9,439 nt of DNA from Paracraurococcus sp049315625 (GCA_049315625.1 JBMOJU010000207.1:1-9439), one strand, 5' to 3'; positions 1 to 8,013 are shown, counted from the first letter of the stretch. Notes: generated by a model not told the origin, from the sequence alone. Translations and numbers: made by a program.

Positions 1-253
1 CGCCGACGATCCGGCGGCGGCGCTGCTCCCGTATGAGGCCGAGCGGCTGCCGGCGACGACGCAGGTGGTGCTGACCAACCGGAAGAATCCGCCCGACGTC
101 ATCCTGCGGGAGGTCTTCAACCGCACCGGCGACCGGCCCTTCGGCCGCATCGAGGATGTGATGTCGAAGGAGGAGATGCTGGCGATCACCGGCGGGTACA
201 AGCGTGTGGCGGGCTATGACCTGGAGGCGATGCGGGCCAAGGCCGGGGCTTAA
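1..253 (+). CDS. FAD-dependent monooxygenase, C-terminal end (partial)
   Basis: Only the last 83 codons are present. The gene enters from the left edge (first full codon at base 2) and stops at TAA 251-253. The visible part carries a YEAERLPAT segment followed by VVLTNRKNPPD, and ends with a helical segment containing GYDLEAMRAKAG. This matches my memory of the C-terminal tail of PhzS/UbiH/salicylate-hydroxylase-like flavin monooxygenases, where YEAxRxPAT and a following NRxxxP segment are typical. Family members hydroxylate aromatic or similar small molecules with FAD and NAD(P)H in the cytoplasm. The GxGxxG FAD-binding domain and the DG motif would lie upstream of the window, so the substrate cannot be judged. 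An ATG at 173 and other internal starts are not meaningful because the frame is open to the edge. The downstream small gene begins 18 bases later on the same strand. Confidence 0.72.
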   Translation, partial: ADDPAAALLPYEAERLPATTQVVLTNRKNPPDVILREVFNRTGDRPFGRIEDVMSKEEMLAITGGYKRVAGYDLEAMRAKAGA

Positions 254-271
254 CCGCAGGGAGCAGGACCG

Positions 272-790
272 ATGAGCCTCGCCTTCGCCACCGAACGCCG
301 GCTGCTGGCCGAGGACGAGCTTGAGCCGATCCGGCGCAGCCACTTCCCGCTGCTGGAAAGCCTGCCGCGCGATGAGGTCCAGGCGCTGCTGCGCTGGCTG
401 CGGGATCGGCGGAACCGGGCGCGCGACCTGATGCGCGACCATCGCCGGGCGAAGCGGGGCAAGGGCCCGGGCGCCACGCCAAGGCCCGACGCGGATCGCG
501 GCCTGGCGGCGAAGAAGCAGGTCTTCGCGGGCGCGCTGAAACGGGCGAATGCCCGGCTGGATGCGTTGCTGGCCGCCGAGCGGCGCGCCGCGCACCTGGC
601 CCGGCTGCGGGCGGCGCTGGCGCGGCGCCAGGCCGCGATGCCGCACCACCCCGCGGCCGGCGTGACACCGCGCGCCGGTGCGCGGCCCTTGCCGAGCCGC
701 AAGCCGCGGCCGACCATCCATGGCGCGCGCATCGGCAGCGCATCTCAATCCGTCCGCACCGCGCAGGCCAGGCGGGACGCGCGCGGATAG
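272..790 (+). CDS. Conserved hypothetical Arg-rich protein
   Basis: A 172-residue protein of unknown function. The ATG at 272 is preceded by a good ribosome-binding site (AGGGAG at 258-263, 8-base spacing) and lies 18 bases after the monooxygenase stop. The N-terminal half (about residues 1-65) looks folded and mainly helical: it starts MSLAFATERRLL and contains HFPLLESLPRDEV and a helix rich in Arg ending RAKRGKG. A second short conserved-looking block, GLAAKKQVFAGALKRANARL, lies near residues 79-98 and is followed by Arg/Ala-rich helix. The last 50 residues are low-complexity, Pro/Arg-rich and probably disordered. I recall similar unnamed proteins in rhizobia and related alphaproteobacteria, but know no function. 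The strong basic charge is compatible with nucleic-acid or ribosome binding, which is only a guess. No signal peptide or membrane segment is seen. Confidence 0.75.
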   Translation: MSLAFATERRLLAEDELEPIRRSHFPLLESLPRDEVQALLRWLRDRRNRARDLMRDHRRAKRGKGPGATPRPDADRGLAAKKQVFAGALKRANARLDALLAAERRAAHLARLRAALARRQAAMPHHPAAGVTPRAGARPLPSRKPRPTIHGARIGSASQSVRTAQARRDARG

Positions 791-820
791 GGCGGGACGA
801 CGGCATCGGAGACGACGAGC

Positions 821-2248
821 ATGCAAAACACCGAAGAGATCTGGCGCCTGGTCGATGCCAAGAAGACCGCGTTCGAGGCGCTGTCCGACCGCGTCTGGCA
901 CATGCCCGAACTGGCCTACACGGAAACGCGGTCCTGCGCCGAGCACACCGCGATGCTGCAGGAGCAGGGCTTCCGGGTGACGGAGAAGGTCGCCGACATC
1001 CCGACCGCGGTGATGGGCGAGGCGGGCGAGGGCGGCCCGGTCATCGCCATCCTCGGCGAATACGATGCGCTGCCCGGCCTGTCCCAGGAAGCGGGCGTGG
1101 CCGAGCAGCGGCCGCTGCCGGGCCCCGGCTTCGGCCATGGCTGCGGCCACAATTTGCTGGGCTCGGCGGCGCTGCTGGCGGCGACGGCGGTGAAGGACTA
1201 CCTGGCGGCCAACAACCTGCCGGGCCGCGTCCGCTACTATGGCTGCCCGGCCGAGGAGGGCGGCGCCGCCAAGGGCTTCATGGTGCGCGACGGCGCCTTC
1301 AAGGACGTCGACATCGCCATCTCCTGGCACCCTGCCGCCTTTGCCGCGGTGCAGGAGGCCGTGTCGCTGGCCAATACGCGGATCGATTTCAGCTTTCTGG
1401 GCCGCGCCAGCCATGCCGCTGCGGCGCCGCATCTCGGCCGCAGCGCGCTGGATGCGGTGGAGCTGATGAATGTCGGCGTCAACTACATGCGCGAGCACAT
1501 GCCGAGCGACGCGCGCATCCACTACGCCTACCTCGATGCCGGCGGCGTCGCGCCGAACGTGGTGCAGCCGACCGCCAAGGTGCGCTACCTGATCCGCGCG
1601 CGGGAACTGCCGGAGCTGCGGGCGCTGATCGCGCGGGTGAAGAAGATCGCCGAGGGCGCGGCGCTGATGACCGAGACGAAGGTCGAGGCGAAGGTGGTCA
1701 GCGGCGTCTCCAACCTGCTCGGCAACACGCCGATGGAGCAGGCGATGCAGGCGAACCTGGATCGTCTCGGCCCGCCGCCCTTCGACGACCTTGACCGTGC
1801 CCGCGCCGCCGAATTCCAGGCGACCCTGTCCGAGGAGGACATCGCCACGGCGTGGCGGAAGATGGGCCTGCCGGTGCGGAAGGGTGTCTCGCTGTGTGAC
1901 GTGGTCGTGCCGCTGGACCTGAAGGGCGCGCCGATGGTGGGTTCCACCGATGTGGGCGACGTGTCCTGGGTGGTGCCGACGGTGCAGGCGCGCGGTGCGA
2001 CCTACGCGATCGGCACGCCGGGGCATTCCTGGCAGCTGACCGCGCAGGGCATGCTGCCGGCGGCGCATAAGGGCATGGTGCACGTGGCCAAGGTGATGGC
2101 CGGCACGGCAGTGGACTGCCTGCGCGATCCGGCGCTGGTCGAGGCGGCGAAGGCCGACCTGGCGGCGCGCACGGCGCACAGCCCCTATGAGCCGGTGCTG
2201 TCGCCCGATGTGCAGCCGCCCTTCGACATGTCGAAGACCGCGGCTTGA
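821..2248 (+). CDS. M20 family metallopeptidase / amidohydrolase, AbgB-like
   Basis: A complete 475-residue protein, close to the 481 residues of E. coli AbgB, the catalytic B subunit of p-aminobenzoyl-glutamate hydrolase. M20D enzymes cleave amide bonds of N-acyl amino acids with a two-metal centre in the cytoplasm. Expected motifs are visible in order: GEYDALPGL (79-87), GHGCGHN (105-111, metal ligands C108 and H110), PAEEGGAAK (143-151, base E145 and ligand E146), WHP (169-171, ligand H170), the dimerisation-lid start near GRASHAAAAPH (194-204), STDVGDVSW (375-383) and GTPGHSWQ (398-405, ligand H402). Ligand assignments follow by analogy with plant ILL2-type hydrolases. The ATG at 821 has GGAGA at 808-812. 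No AbgA-like partner is seen beside it, so a true p-aminobenzoyl-glutamate activity is uncertain; other N-acyl amino acids are possible. The gene lies 30 bases after the Arg-rich protein and ends at a hairpin. Confidence 0.92.
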   Translation: MQNTEEIWRLVDAKKTAFEALSDRVWHMPELAYTETRSCAEHTAMLQEQGFRVTEKVADIPTAVMGEAGEGGPVIAILGEYDALPGLSQEAGVAEQRPLPGPGFGHGCGHNLLGSAALLAATAVKDYLAANNLPGRVRYYGCPAEEGGAAKGFMVRDGAFKDVDIAISWHPAAFAAVQEAVSLANTRIDFSFLGRASHAAAAPHLGRSALDAVELMNVGVNYMREHMPSDARIHYAYLDAGGVAPNVVQPTAKVRYLIRARELPELRALIARVKKIAEGAALMTETKVEAKVVSGVSNLLGNTPMEQAMQANLDRLGPPPFDDLDRARAAEFQATLSEEDIATAWRKMGLPVRKGVSLCDVVVPLDLKGAPMVGSTDVGDVSWVVPTVQARGATYAIGTPGHSWQLTAQGMLPAAHKGMVHVAKVMAGTAVDCLRDPALVEAAKADLAARTAHSPYEPVLSPDVQPPFDMSKTAA

Positions 2249-2252
2249 GCGT

Positions 2253-2280
2253 TCCGTCCCCCGCTTCAGCGGGGGAGGGA
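2253..2280. terminator. GC-rich hairpin between convergent genes, probable bidirectional terminator
   Basis: Arms 2253-2265 and 2268-2280 are complementary with a single mismatch (2256/2277); the inner nine pairs are perfect, around the centre CTTCAG. It sits 4 bases past the M20 stop and 2 bases before the SRAP stop on the opposite strand, the classic place for a shared terminator. There is no clear T-tract on either side, so termination could also be Rho-assisted or the element may be a dispersed palindromic repeat. Confidence 0.6.
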
Positions 2281-2282
2281 GG

Positions 2283-3008
2283 TCAGTCTTCGAACCGCGG
2301 CGGGGCGTCATCCAGCCCCGCCGGCACCACCGCCAGCGGGTCGCGCGCCAGCAGGCCGGCATCGTTCTCCGCCACCTTGTTGACCCGCGGTGTCACCGGC
2401 CAGGCGGCGACCATCGCCGGTGGGCAGGGGGGCAGCAGGCCGAGCAATTCCGCCTCCTCCGCGGGGTCCTCGCCCAGCCAGCGTCCCCAGGCCTCCCGCG
2501 GCAGGATCACCGGCATGCGGTGGTGCATCGGCGCCAGCTTCTCGTTCGCCTCGGTGGTGATGATGGTGCAGCTGCGCAGGATGCCGCCATCCGGCGCCCG
2601 CCAGCCCTCCCACAGCCCGGCCAGCGCCATCGGCGCGCCATCCGCCAGCGCCACGGCGAAGGGCTGCTTGGATTTCCCTTCCGTACGCCATTCGTAGAAG
2701 CCGTCGGCGGTGACGATGCAGCGGCGCTTGCGGAAGGCCTCGCGGAAGGCGGGCTTCTCGGCCACGCTCTCGGACCGCGCGTTGATCATCTTCGCCGCGC
2801 CCGTCGCGTCCTTGGCCCAGCGCGGCACCAGGCCCCAGCGCAGCGGGTCGAGGTGGCGCAGCCCGGTTTCCGGATGCCGGCGCACCACCATGGCGTCCTG
2901 CGTCGGTGCGCGGTTCCAGCTGGCCGCGAAATTCGGCAGCGGGTTCACCGTCTCGAAGTAGCGCGCGACCGAGGCCGGGCCGCGCTGCTGGAAATAGCGT
3001 CCGCACAT
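2283..3008 (-). CDS. SRAP-domain abasic-site processing protein (YedK/HMCES family)
   Basis: A complete 241-residue protein spanning the whole SOS response-associated peptidase family. It begins MCGRY, so that Cys2 becomes the N-terminal residue after Met removal; in YedK and HMCES this Cys forms a thiazolidine crosslink to an abasic site in single-stranded DNA, shielding it from cleavage. The other active-site residues are present: N76 in INARSE (75-80), E106 in GFYEW (103-107) and H162 in HHRMPVIL (162-169). The WNRAPTQ (31-37) and RWGLVPRW (57-64) segments are also typical. Length fits the family. The start is fixed by the MCGRY requirement; no Shine-Dalgarno is visible upstream, where a 12-base palindrome lies instead. 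It is the last gene of a minus-strand series after the HD-domain gene (13-base gap) and converges on the M20 gene. I see no LexA-type operator. Confidence 0.95.
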   Translation of the reverse strand: MCGRYFQQRGPASVARYFETVNPLPNFAASWNRAPTQDAMVVRRHPETGLRHLDPLRWGLVPRWAKDATGAAKMINARSESVAEKPAFREAFRKRRCIVTADGFYEWRTEGKSKQPFAVALADGAPMALAGLWEGWRAPDGGILRSCTIITTEANEKLAPMHHRMPVILPREAWGRWLGEDPAEEAELLGLLPPCPPAMVAAWPVTPRVNKVAENDAGLLARDPLAVVPAGLDDAPPRFED

Positions 3009-3009
3009 G

Positions 3010-3021
3010 CCGGCGCGCCGG
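3010..3021. repeat. 12-bp perfect palindrome upstream of SRAP start
   Basis: CCGGCGCGCCGG is a perfect palindrome filling nearly the whole 13-base gap between the HD-gene stop and the SRAP ATG, where a ribosome-binding site would be expected. It has no loop as a DNA dyad and would make only a weak RNA hairpin. Alternating CG runs of this kind also arise by chance in DNA this GC-rich. Confidence 0.4.
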
Positions 3022-3609
3022 TCAGTGCTTGCGTAGGTAGAGCGGTGTCTCCCCCATCACCCGGAAGGCGTGGTCGGCGGCGAACAGGTCGGCATAGTGC
3101 AGCACATGCGCTTCCAGATTGCGGCCGTGGAACGGGGCATTGGTCGCATGCGTCGCCACCGTGCTGACGATGCTATGGGCGAAGCCGAGCTCCTTCAGCA
3201 TCATCGCCCCGATCACGCCATGCGGCAGCTCGTGGTACAGGTCGGTGTGCACCGACCCGCCGCCCGCGCGCCGGTAGAGCAGCGGCTTGTCGAGGTCGTG
3301 CAGGATCAGGATGGGCACCAGCACGTCCGGGTCGAAGGCGGTGCCCCAATCCGCCGCGGCACGTTGGCCGAGATCGATTCCGGCCCGCGTCACCTCGTTC
3401 ACATGCTGCATCAGCGGGAAGAAGCCGCTGCCGGGGGAGAAGGGCATGTCCCCCAGCCGCTCATGCGACGACGACGCCCAGGAACTCGCCCAGGCGGTGA
3501 CGATCGCCTCCTGCAAGGGCGCGGAGACCAGGTCGAGGCCAACGAGCCAGTCCTGGACCGCCTGGCGGCGCGAATTGCTGCCGCGATCGATGCTGTAGGG
3601 CTGCGTCAT
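3022..3609 (-). CDS. HD-domain protein, putative metal-dependent phosphohydrolase
   Basis: A 195-residue protein with the HD signature spread in the right order: H69 (MQHVNEVTR), H104-D105 (LILHDLDK), H130 (ELPHG), H154 (VATHATN) and D174 (HYADLF). HD proteins use such residues to bind divalent metal and hydrolyse phosphate esters of nucleotides or related compounds; some act on other substrates. The extra histidines suggest a more than mononuclear metal site, which is an inference. The substrate is unknown. The start at 3609 gives MTQPYSIDRG and is preceded by AGGA about ten bases upstream; it lies two bases after the stop of the solute-binding protein gene. The frame stays open far upstream (to 4767) inside that gene, but that extension lacks any folded-protein character. 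SRAP follows 13 bases downstream. No signal peptide; the protein is predicted cytoplasmic. Confidence 0.85.
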   Translation of the reverse strand: MTQPYSIDRGSNSRRQAVQDWLVGLDLVSAPLQEAIVTAWASSWASSSHERLGDMPFSPGSGFFPLMQHVNEVTRAGIDLGQRAAADWGTAFDPDVLVPILILHDLDKPLLYRRAGGGSVHTDLYHELPHGVIGAMMLKELGFAHSIVSTVATHATNAPFHGRNLEAHVLHYADLFAADHAFRVMGETPLYLRKH

Positions 3610-3611
3610 GC

Positions 3612-4598
3612 TCAATCGATCCTGATATCCGCCTTCTTCACCATGTCGGCGAAGAAAGCGATCTGCTGTTCCCGGAAGGCAGCGAATTCGTCGACGCTGT
3701 TGGCGCGCGTCAGGGCGCCGAGCCCGGTCAGTTTCGCCTGCACCGCCGGCTCGCGCGCCGTGGCGTTCAGCTCGGCATTGAGCTGTTGGATCAGCTCGGC
3801 CGGCGTGCCGGCGGGGGCGAAGACGCCATTCCACTCCCAGGTTTCGTAGCCCGGCAGGAAGCCCGACATGGCGGGGATGCCCGGCAACACGCCGATCGGC
3901 GCCGGGCCGCAATGCGCCAGGCAGATCGCCTGGTTCGCCTGGGTCAGCGGCAGGGTGGAGGGCACGTTGCTGAATTGCAGCGGCACCCGGCCGGTGGTCA
4001 GGTCGTTCCGCGCCGCCGCGATCTCCTTGTAGACGATGTGGTTGATCTTGACGCCGGCAAGCTGGTTGAACAGCTCCAGCGAGACATGCTGCACGGTGCC
4101 GATGCCGGTGGAGGAACAGTTTAGCGTGCCCGGATTGGCCCGCGCCAGGGCGATCAGCTCCGGCACCGTCTTCGCTTCGAATTGCGGCCAGCGCATCAGC
4201 GTGTTCGGCGTGACCATCGAGAGGAACACCGGCAGCAATTCCCGCCGCGTGTCGTAGGGCAGCCGGCTGCCGAACAGCGACGGGTTCACCGAATGCACCG
4301 TCGCATCGTACAGCAGCGTGTAGCCATCGCCGGTGGCGCGGGCCACCGCCTGCGCCGCCAGCGTGCCGGCGGCACCCGGCCGGTTCTCCACCGTGAAGGC
4401 CTGGCCCAGGCGGTCGCCGAGCGCGGCAAACAGGATGCGGCAGACGACGTCGGCGGTGCCGCCCGGGCTGTAGGCATTCACCACGCGGACCGGATGGTTG
4501 GGATAGCGCCCCTGCGCCCGCAGCACCGCGGGGGCGAGGAGACCGGCGGCGGCACCCGCCATGACGCTGCGGCGGCCTGGCCGCGAAACCACCTGCAT
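3612..4598 (-). CDS. Bug/TctC-family tripartite tricarboxylate transporter solute-binding protein
   Basis: A 328-residue periplasmic binding protein of the Bug family, normal length. Bug proteins capture small carboxylates or related ligands for TctAB-type transporters, but many are orphan receptors, as here: no TctA or TctB gene is in view. The mature part begins QGRYPNHPVRVVN and shows the family segments SPGGTADVVCR (about 44-54) and VENRPGAAGTLAA (70-82). The N-terminus RPGRRSVMAGAAAGLLAPAV is a twin-arginine-like signal (R9-R10), with likely cleavage after LRA (residue 28). The frame is open upstream to 4667, but the ATG at 4598 is preferred because GGAGGG lies seven bases before it and the signal peptide then starts correctly. 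It is 89 bases downstream of flgH and followed closely by the HD gene. Ligand cannot be predicted from the sequence. Confidence 0.93.
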   Translation of the reverse strand: MQVVSRPGRRSVMAGAAAGLLAPAVLRAQGRYPNHPVRVVNAYSPGGTADVVCRILFAALGDRLGQAFTVENRPGAAGTLAAQAVARATGDGYTLLYDATVHSVNPSLFGSRLPYDTRRELLPVFLSMVTPNTLMRWPQFEAKTVPELIALARANPGTLNCSSTGIGTVQHVSLELFNQLAGVKINHIVYKEIAAARNDLTTGRVPLQFSNVPSTLPLTQANQAICLAHCGPAPIGVLPGIPAMSGFLPGYETWEWNGVFAPAGTPAELIQQLNAELNATAREPAVQAKLTGLGALTRANSVDEFAAFREQQIAFFADMVKKADIRID

Positions 4599-4605
4599 GT
4601 TCGAT

Positions 4606-4611
4606 CCCTCC
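4606..4611 (-). promoter_or_regulatory. Strong ribosome-binding site deciding the Bug protein start
   Basis: On the minus strand this reads GGAGGG, seven bases before the ATG at 4598. It supports the 328-residue product over a start 23 codons further upstream, which would place an odd charged segment before the signal peptide. Confidence 0.8.
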
Positions 4612-4687
4612 GAATGCCGGCGCCCGGGCCGGTCGTTCCGGGCATCCTGCGATGTGCGATGCGCCACCGCAAGCGGCGCACGGGTCG

Positions 4688-5409
4688 CTAGAAGGGCAGC
4701 AGGATGTCGAGCAATTGCGAGCCCAGCCGTGGTTGCTGGATATCGGACAACGTGCCGCGGCCGCCATAGGCGATGCGCGCCTCCGCCAGCCGGTCGTGCC
4801 GGATGGTGTTGTCGCTGGCGATGTCCTGCGGCCGGATCACGCCCTGCACCGACAACTCGCGCAGCTCGGCGCTGACCCGCACCTCCTGCCTGCCTGCCAC
4901 CACGAGGTTGCCGTTGGGCAGCACCTGCGTGACCGTCGCCGCCAGGCGCAGCGCCACGGTTTCCGATCGCCTGGCGGTGCCATTGCCGTCGGTGGTCTGG
5001 CTGCCGGAGGCGCTGACCAGCGTATCCGGGCTGGCGGCGCGCGGCAGCCAGCGGGTCTGCATGCCGAAGAGCTCGGGCATGCCCATCGCGTCATTGCCGG
5101 TGCGGGCCCGCTGGGTGCGGTTCTGCAATTGCGCCTGGTCGTCGATGCTGACCAGCACGGTGATCAGGTCGCCGACCTGGGCCGCGCGCTGGTCGCGCAG
5201 GAAGGTGCGGCTGCCCGGGCGCCACAGGCTGTTCGCCGGCGTCGGCGGGTCGAGCGCGCCCGGCATTGGCATCGCCACCGGCCGATACGCGGGGTCGGCG
5301 GTCGGGTCCTGCACCGCCGAAAGCTCCGGTGCCCGGCCGATGCGCGAGAGGCGTTCGAGCTGCCCGCAGCCGCTGACCAGCAGGGCCAGCAGCAGCGCCA
5401 GCGCCCGCA

Positions 5410-5410
<1 letters not shown>
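4688..5410 (-). CDS. flgH: Flagellar L-ring lipoprotein FlgH
   Basis: A 240-residue outer-membrane lipoprotein that forms the flagellar L-ring, the bushing through which the rod passes. The signal peptide MRALALLLALLVSGC ends in a lipobox (VSGC, modified Cys15). FlgH hallmarks follow: NSLWRPGSRTFLRD, AAQVGDLITVLVSID, then the beta-rich C-terminal half with LPNGNLVVAGRQEV, ELSVQGVIRPQDI, DNTIRHDRLAEARIAYGGRG, and the terminal LLDILLPF. The ATG at 5410 overlaps the flgA stop as TGATG and has GGGAGG seven bases upstream; a GTG at 5413 is possible but is too close to that site. The overlap suggests translational coupling to flgA. It is the last flagellar gene of the operon; flgI is not adjacent. 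Confidence 0.97.
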
Positions 5411-6369
<959 letters not shown>

Positions 6370-6376
6370 CGCCGCC

Positions 6377-7162
6377 TCACCGCATCCGCGACAAGGTCGA
6401 GAGCATCTCGTCACTCGCGGTGATGACCTTGCTGTTCATCTCATAGGCGCGCTGGGCGGTGATCAGGTTGGTGATCTCCTGCACCACGTTGACGTTCGAG
6501 CTTTCGATGAAGCCCTGCAGCACCTGGCCATGTCCCGGCTGCCCCGGTGCCGCGAGCTGCGCCTGGCCGGAGGCCGGGGTCGCCAGCAGCAAGTTCTCCC
6601 CCATCGCTTCCAGGCCGCCTTCATTGGCGAAGATCGCGGTCTGGATCTGGCCGACATTCTGCGGCGCCACCTGGCCATCGAGCTTCGCCAGCACTTCGCC
6701 GGCGGCGTTGATGGTGACGTCCCGCGCCGCCGCCGGGATGGTGATGCCGGGCAGCACCAGGAACCCCTCCGCGGTGACGATCTGGCCCTCGGCCGAAAGC
6801 CCGAAGGTGCCGTCGCGGGTATAGGCGATCTCGCCGGAGGGGAGCTGCACCTGGAACAGCCCGTTGCCCTTCACCGCCAGGTCGAAACGGTTTTCGGTCT
6901 GCTGCAGGCTGCCCTGTTCGGCGATGCGGTAGATGGCGGAGGTCTTCACGCCGAGCCCCACCTGCGCGCCGGCCGGCAGGAGGCTGCCATTCTCCGAGCT
7001 CTGCGAGCCGACGCGGCGGACGTTCTGATACAGCAGGTCCTGGAATTCCGCGCGCCGCCGCTTGTAGCCGGTGGTGCTCATGTTGGCGATGTTGTTCGAG
7101 ATCACCTCGACATTGGTCTGCTGCGCCAGCATCCCGGTGCCGGCGATGTGCAGGGAGCGCAT
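6377..7162 (-). CDS. flgG: Flagellar distal rod protein FlgG
   Basis: A 261-residue distal rod protein, the usual FlgG length. The N-terminus MRSLHIAGTGMLAQQ and the rod/hook motif SNNIANMSTTGYK (22-34) are typical, followed by the FlgG-specific stretch around FQDLLYQNVRRVGSQSSENG and AGAQVGLGVKTS (40-75). The D1 part continues with FDLAVKGNGLFQV and AYTRDGTFGLSAEGQIV. The C-terminal helix EITNLITAQRAYEMNSKVI packs with the N-terminal helix in the assembled rod. The protein is exported by the flagellar type III system, so no Sec signal is expected and none is present. The ATG at 7162 has GGAGG nine bases upstream; a TTG two codons earlier would be too close. It lies 17 bases after flgF and 7 bases before flgA. 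Confidence 0.98.
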   Translation of the reverse strand: MRSLHIAGTGMLAQQTNVEVISNNIANMSTTGYKRRRAEFQDLLYQNVRRVGSQSSENGSLLPAGAQVGLGVKTSAIYRIAEQGSLQQTENRFDLAVKGNGLFQVQLPSGEIAYTRDGTFGLSAEGQIVTAEGFLVLPGITIPAAARDVTINAAGEVLAKLDGQVAPQNVGQIQTAIFANEGGLEAMGENLLLATPASGQAQLAAPGQPGHGQVLQGFIESSNVNVVQEITNLITAQRAYEMNSKVITASDEMLSTLSRMR

Positions 7163-7171
7163 GGTCAATCG

Positions 7172-7176
7172 CCTCC
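7172..7176 (-). promoter_or_regulatory. Ribosome-binding site deciding the flgG start
   Basis: On the minus strand this reads GGAGG, nine bases before the ATG at 7162 but only three before an upstream in-frame TTG at 7168. It supports the MRSL start conserved in FlgG proteins. Confidence 0.7.
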
Positions 7177-7179
7177 GTC

Positions 7180-7914
7180 TCAGCCGCGCTTGCGCAGGAT
7201 GCGCTCGACGGCGCTTTGCAGCCGGTCGCCCTCGCGGTCGGCGAAGGTGACGGCGTTCTGGAATTCGCGGACTTCCTCGGTCATGCGGACCATTTCCGTC
7301 ACCGGGCGGATGTTGCTGCCCTCCACCGCGCCCTGCACCACACCGGGGCGTACCACCGGCAGCGGTGGCTCGTCGGCGGCGTACAGCCGGTCGCCCTCAG
7401 CCCGCAGCTTTTGCGGTGCCTCGAACCGCACCACGCGCAACTGTCCGACCGGCCCATTCTCCGAGCGGATGGTGCCGTCGCCCTGGATCTCGATGCGGCT
7501 GTCGCCGGGTGCCAGGGTGATCGGCCGGCCGCCGGTGTCGAGCACCGCATTGCCCTCCGCATCCACGAGGCGCCCGGCGTCGGAGAGGGTGAAGCGGCCG
7601 GCGCGGGTGAAGCGCTCCTCGCCGGCGGCGTTCTCCACCACGAAGAAGCCCTCGCCGCGCAGCGCGACGTCCAGCGGGTTGCCGGTGGTGCTCAGCGGGC
7701 CGGGCGCGGTGTCCCGCCAGGTGGCGCGGTCGATGCTGTAGGCGGTGCTGCGGCCGCCCGGTGCGCCGGTTTGCGGCTGCAGGACGCGGCCGAAGATCGG
7801 CCGCTGCGCCTGGAAACCCGGCGTATCGGCATTGGCCAGGTTGTTCGCCAGGACCTGCGTCGCGCGCTGCTGCGCACCGAGGCGGGAGAGGATGACGTAG
7901 CCGGGCGTATCCAT
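7180..7914 (-). CDS. flgF: Flagellar proximal rod protein FlgF
   Basis: A 244-residue proximal rod protein, secreted by the flagellar type III apparatus and placed between FlgC/FlgB and FlgG in the rod. The rod-family motif VLANNLANADTPGFQ lies near residues 22-36, with GNPLDVALRGEGFFVV and FTRAGRFTLSDAGRLVDAEGNAVL in the middle and a C-terminal helix VTEMVRMTEEVREFQNAVTFADREGD. It differs from FlgG in the shorter, FlgF-like C-terminus and in MDTPGYVILSRLGAQQ at the start. The frame is open nine codons upstream to 7941, but the ATG at 7914 fits the family N-terminus; the ribosome-binding site is weak (GGGA). It is the first gene of flgF-flgG-flgA-flgH and is preceded by a sigma-54-type promoter with a leader of about 43 bases. 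Confidence 0.96.
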   Translation of the reverse strand: MDTPGYVILSRLGAQQRATQVLANNLANADTPGFQAQRPIFGRVLQPQTGAPGGRSTAYSIDRATWRDTAPGPLSTTGNPLDVALRGEGFFVVENAAGEERFTRAGRFTLSDAGRLVDAEGNAVLDTGGRPITLAPGDSRIEIQGDGTIRSENGPVGQLRVVRFEAPQKLRAEGDRLYAADEPPLPVVRPGVVQGAVEGSNIRPVTEMVRMTEEVREFQNAVTFADREGDRLQSAVERILRKRG

Positions 7915-7969
7915 GCTTGGGTCCCATGCGGGCGGCGCCATCCTGGCGCCTGGTCAGGCCACCCCCAGC

Positions 7970-7984
7970 GCAACCGCCGTGCCA
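7970..7984 (-). promoter_or_regulatory. Sigma-54 (-24/-12) promoter of flgFGAH
   Basis: On the minus strand this reads TGGCACGGCGGTTGC, an exact match to the TGGCACG-N4-TTGC sigma-54 core with correct spacing between the -24 GG and -12 GC. The expected start of transcription is near 7958, about 43 bases before the flgF ATG. Sigma-54 control of rod and ring genes is established in Caulobacter and other bacteria, where an enhancer-binding activator such as FlbD is required. Confidence 0.85.
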
Positions 7985-8013
7985 GTCCAAACTCGGCTTG
8001 CGGCCGGCCAGGG

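Noticed and set aside
186..806. Minus-strand open frames opposite the Arg-rich protein gene
   Set aside because: Pro/Ala/Arg-rich shadow frames without motifs; the plus-strand gene has a good start site and an operon-like position.
4622..4643. Small inverted repeat (GCCCGG, 10-base loop, CCGGGC) between flgH and the Bug gene, considered as a terminator
   Set aside because: The stem is only six pairs with no T-tract, which is common by chance in DNA of this composition, so I could not call it.
4641..4675. Possible sigma-70-like promoter for the Bug gene (TTGCGG and CAGGAT with 17-base spacing, minus strand)
   Set aside because: Only three of six positions match at each box, which is too weak to report as a promoter.
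3610..4767. Upstream extension of the HD-protein frame to 4767 (581 codons in total)
   Set aside because: The extension is an alternate frame of the Bug protein gene and has no folded-protein features; the HD gene starts at 3609 with its own ribosome-binding site.
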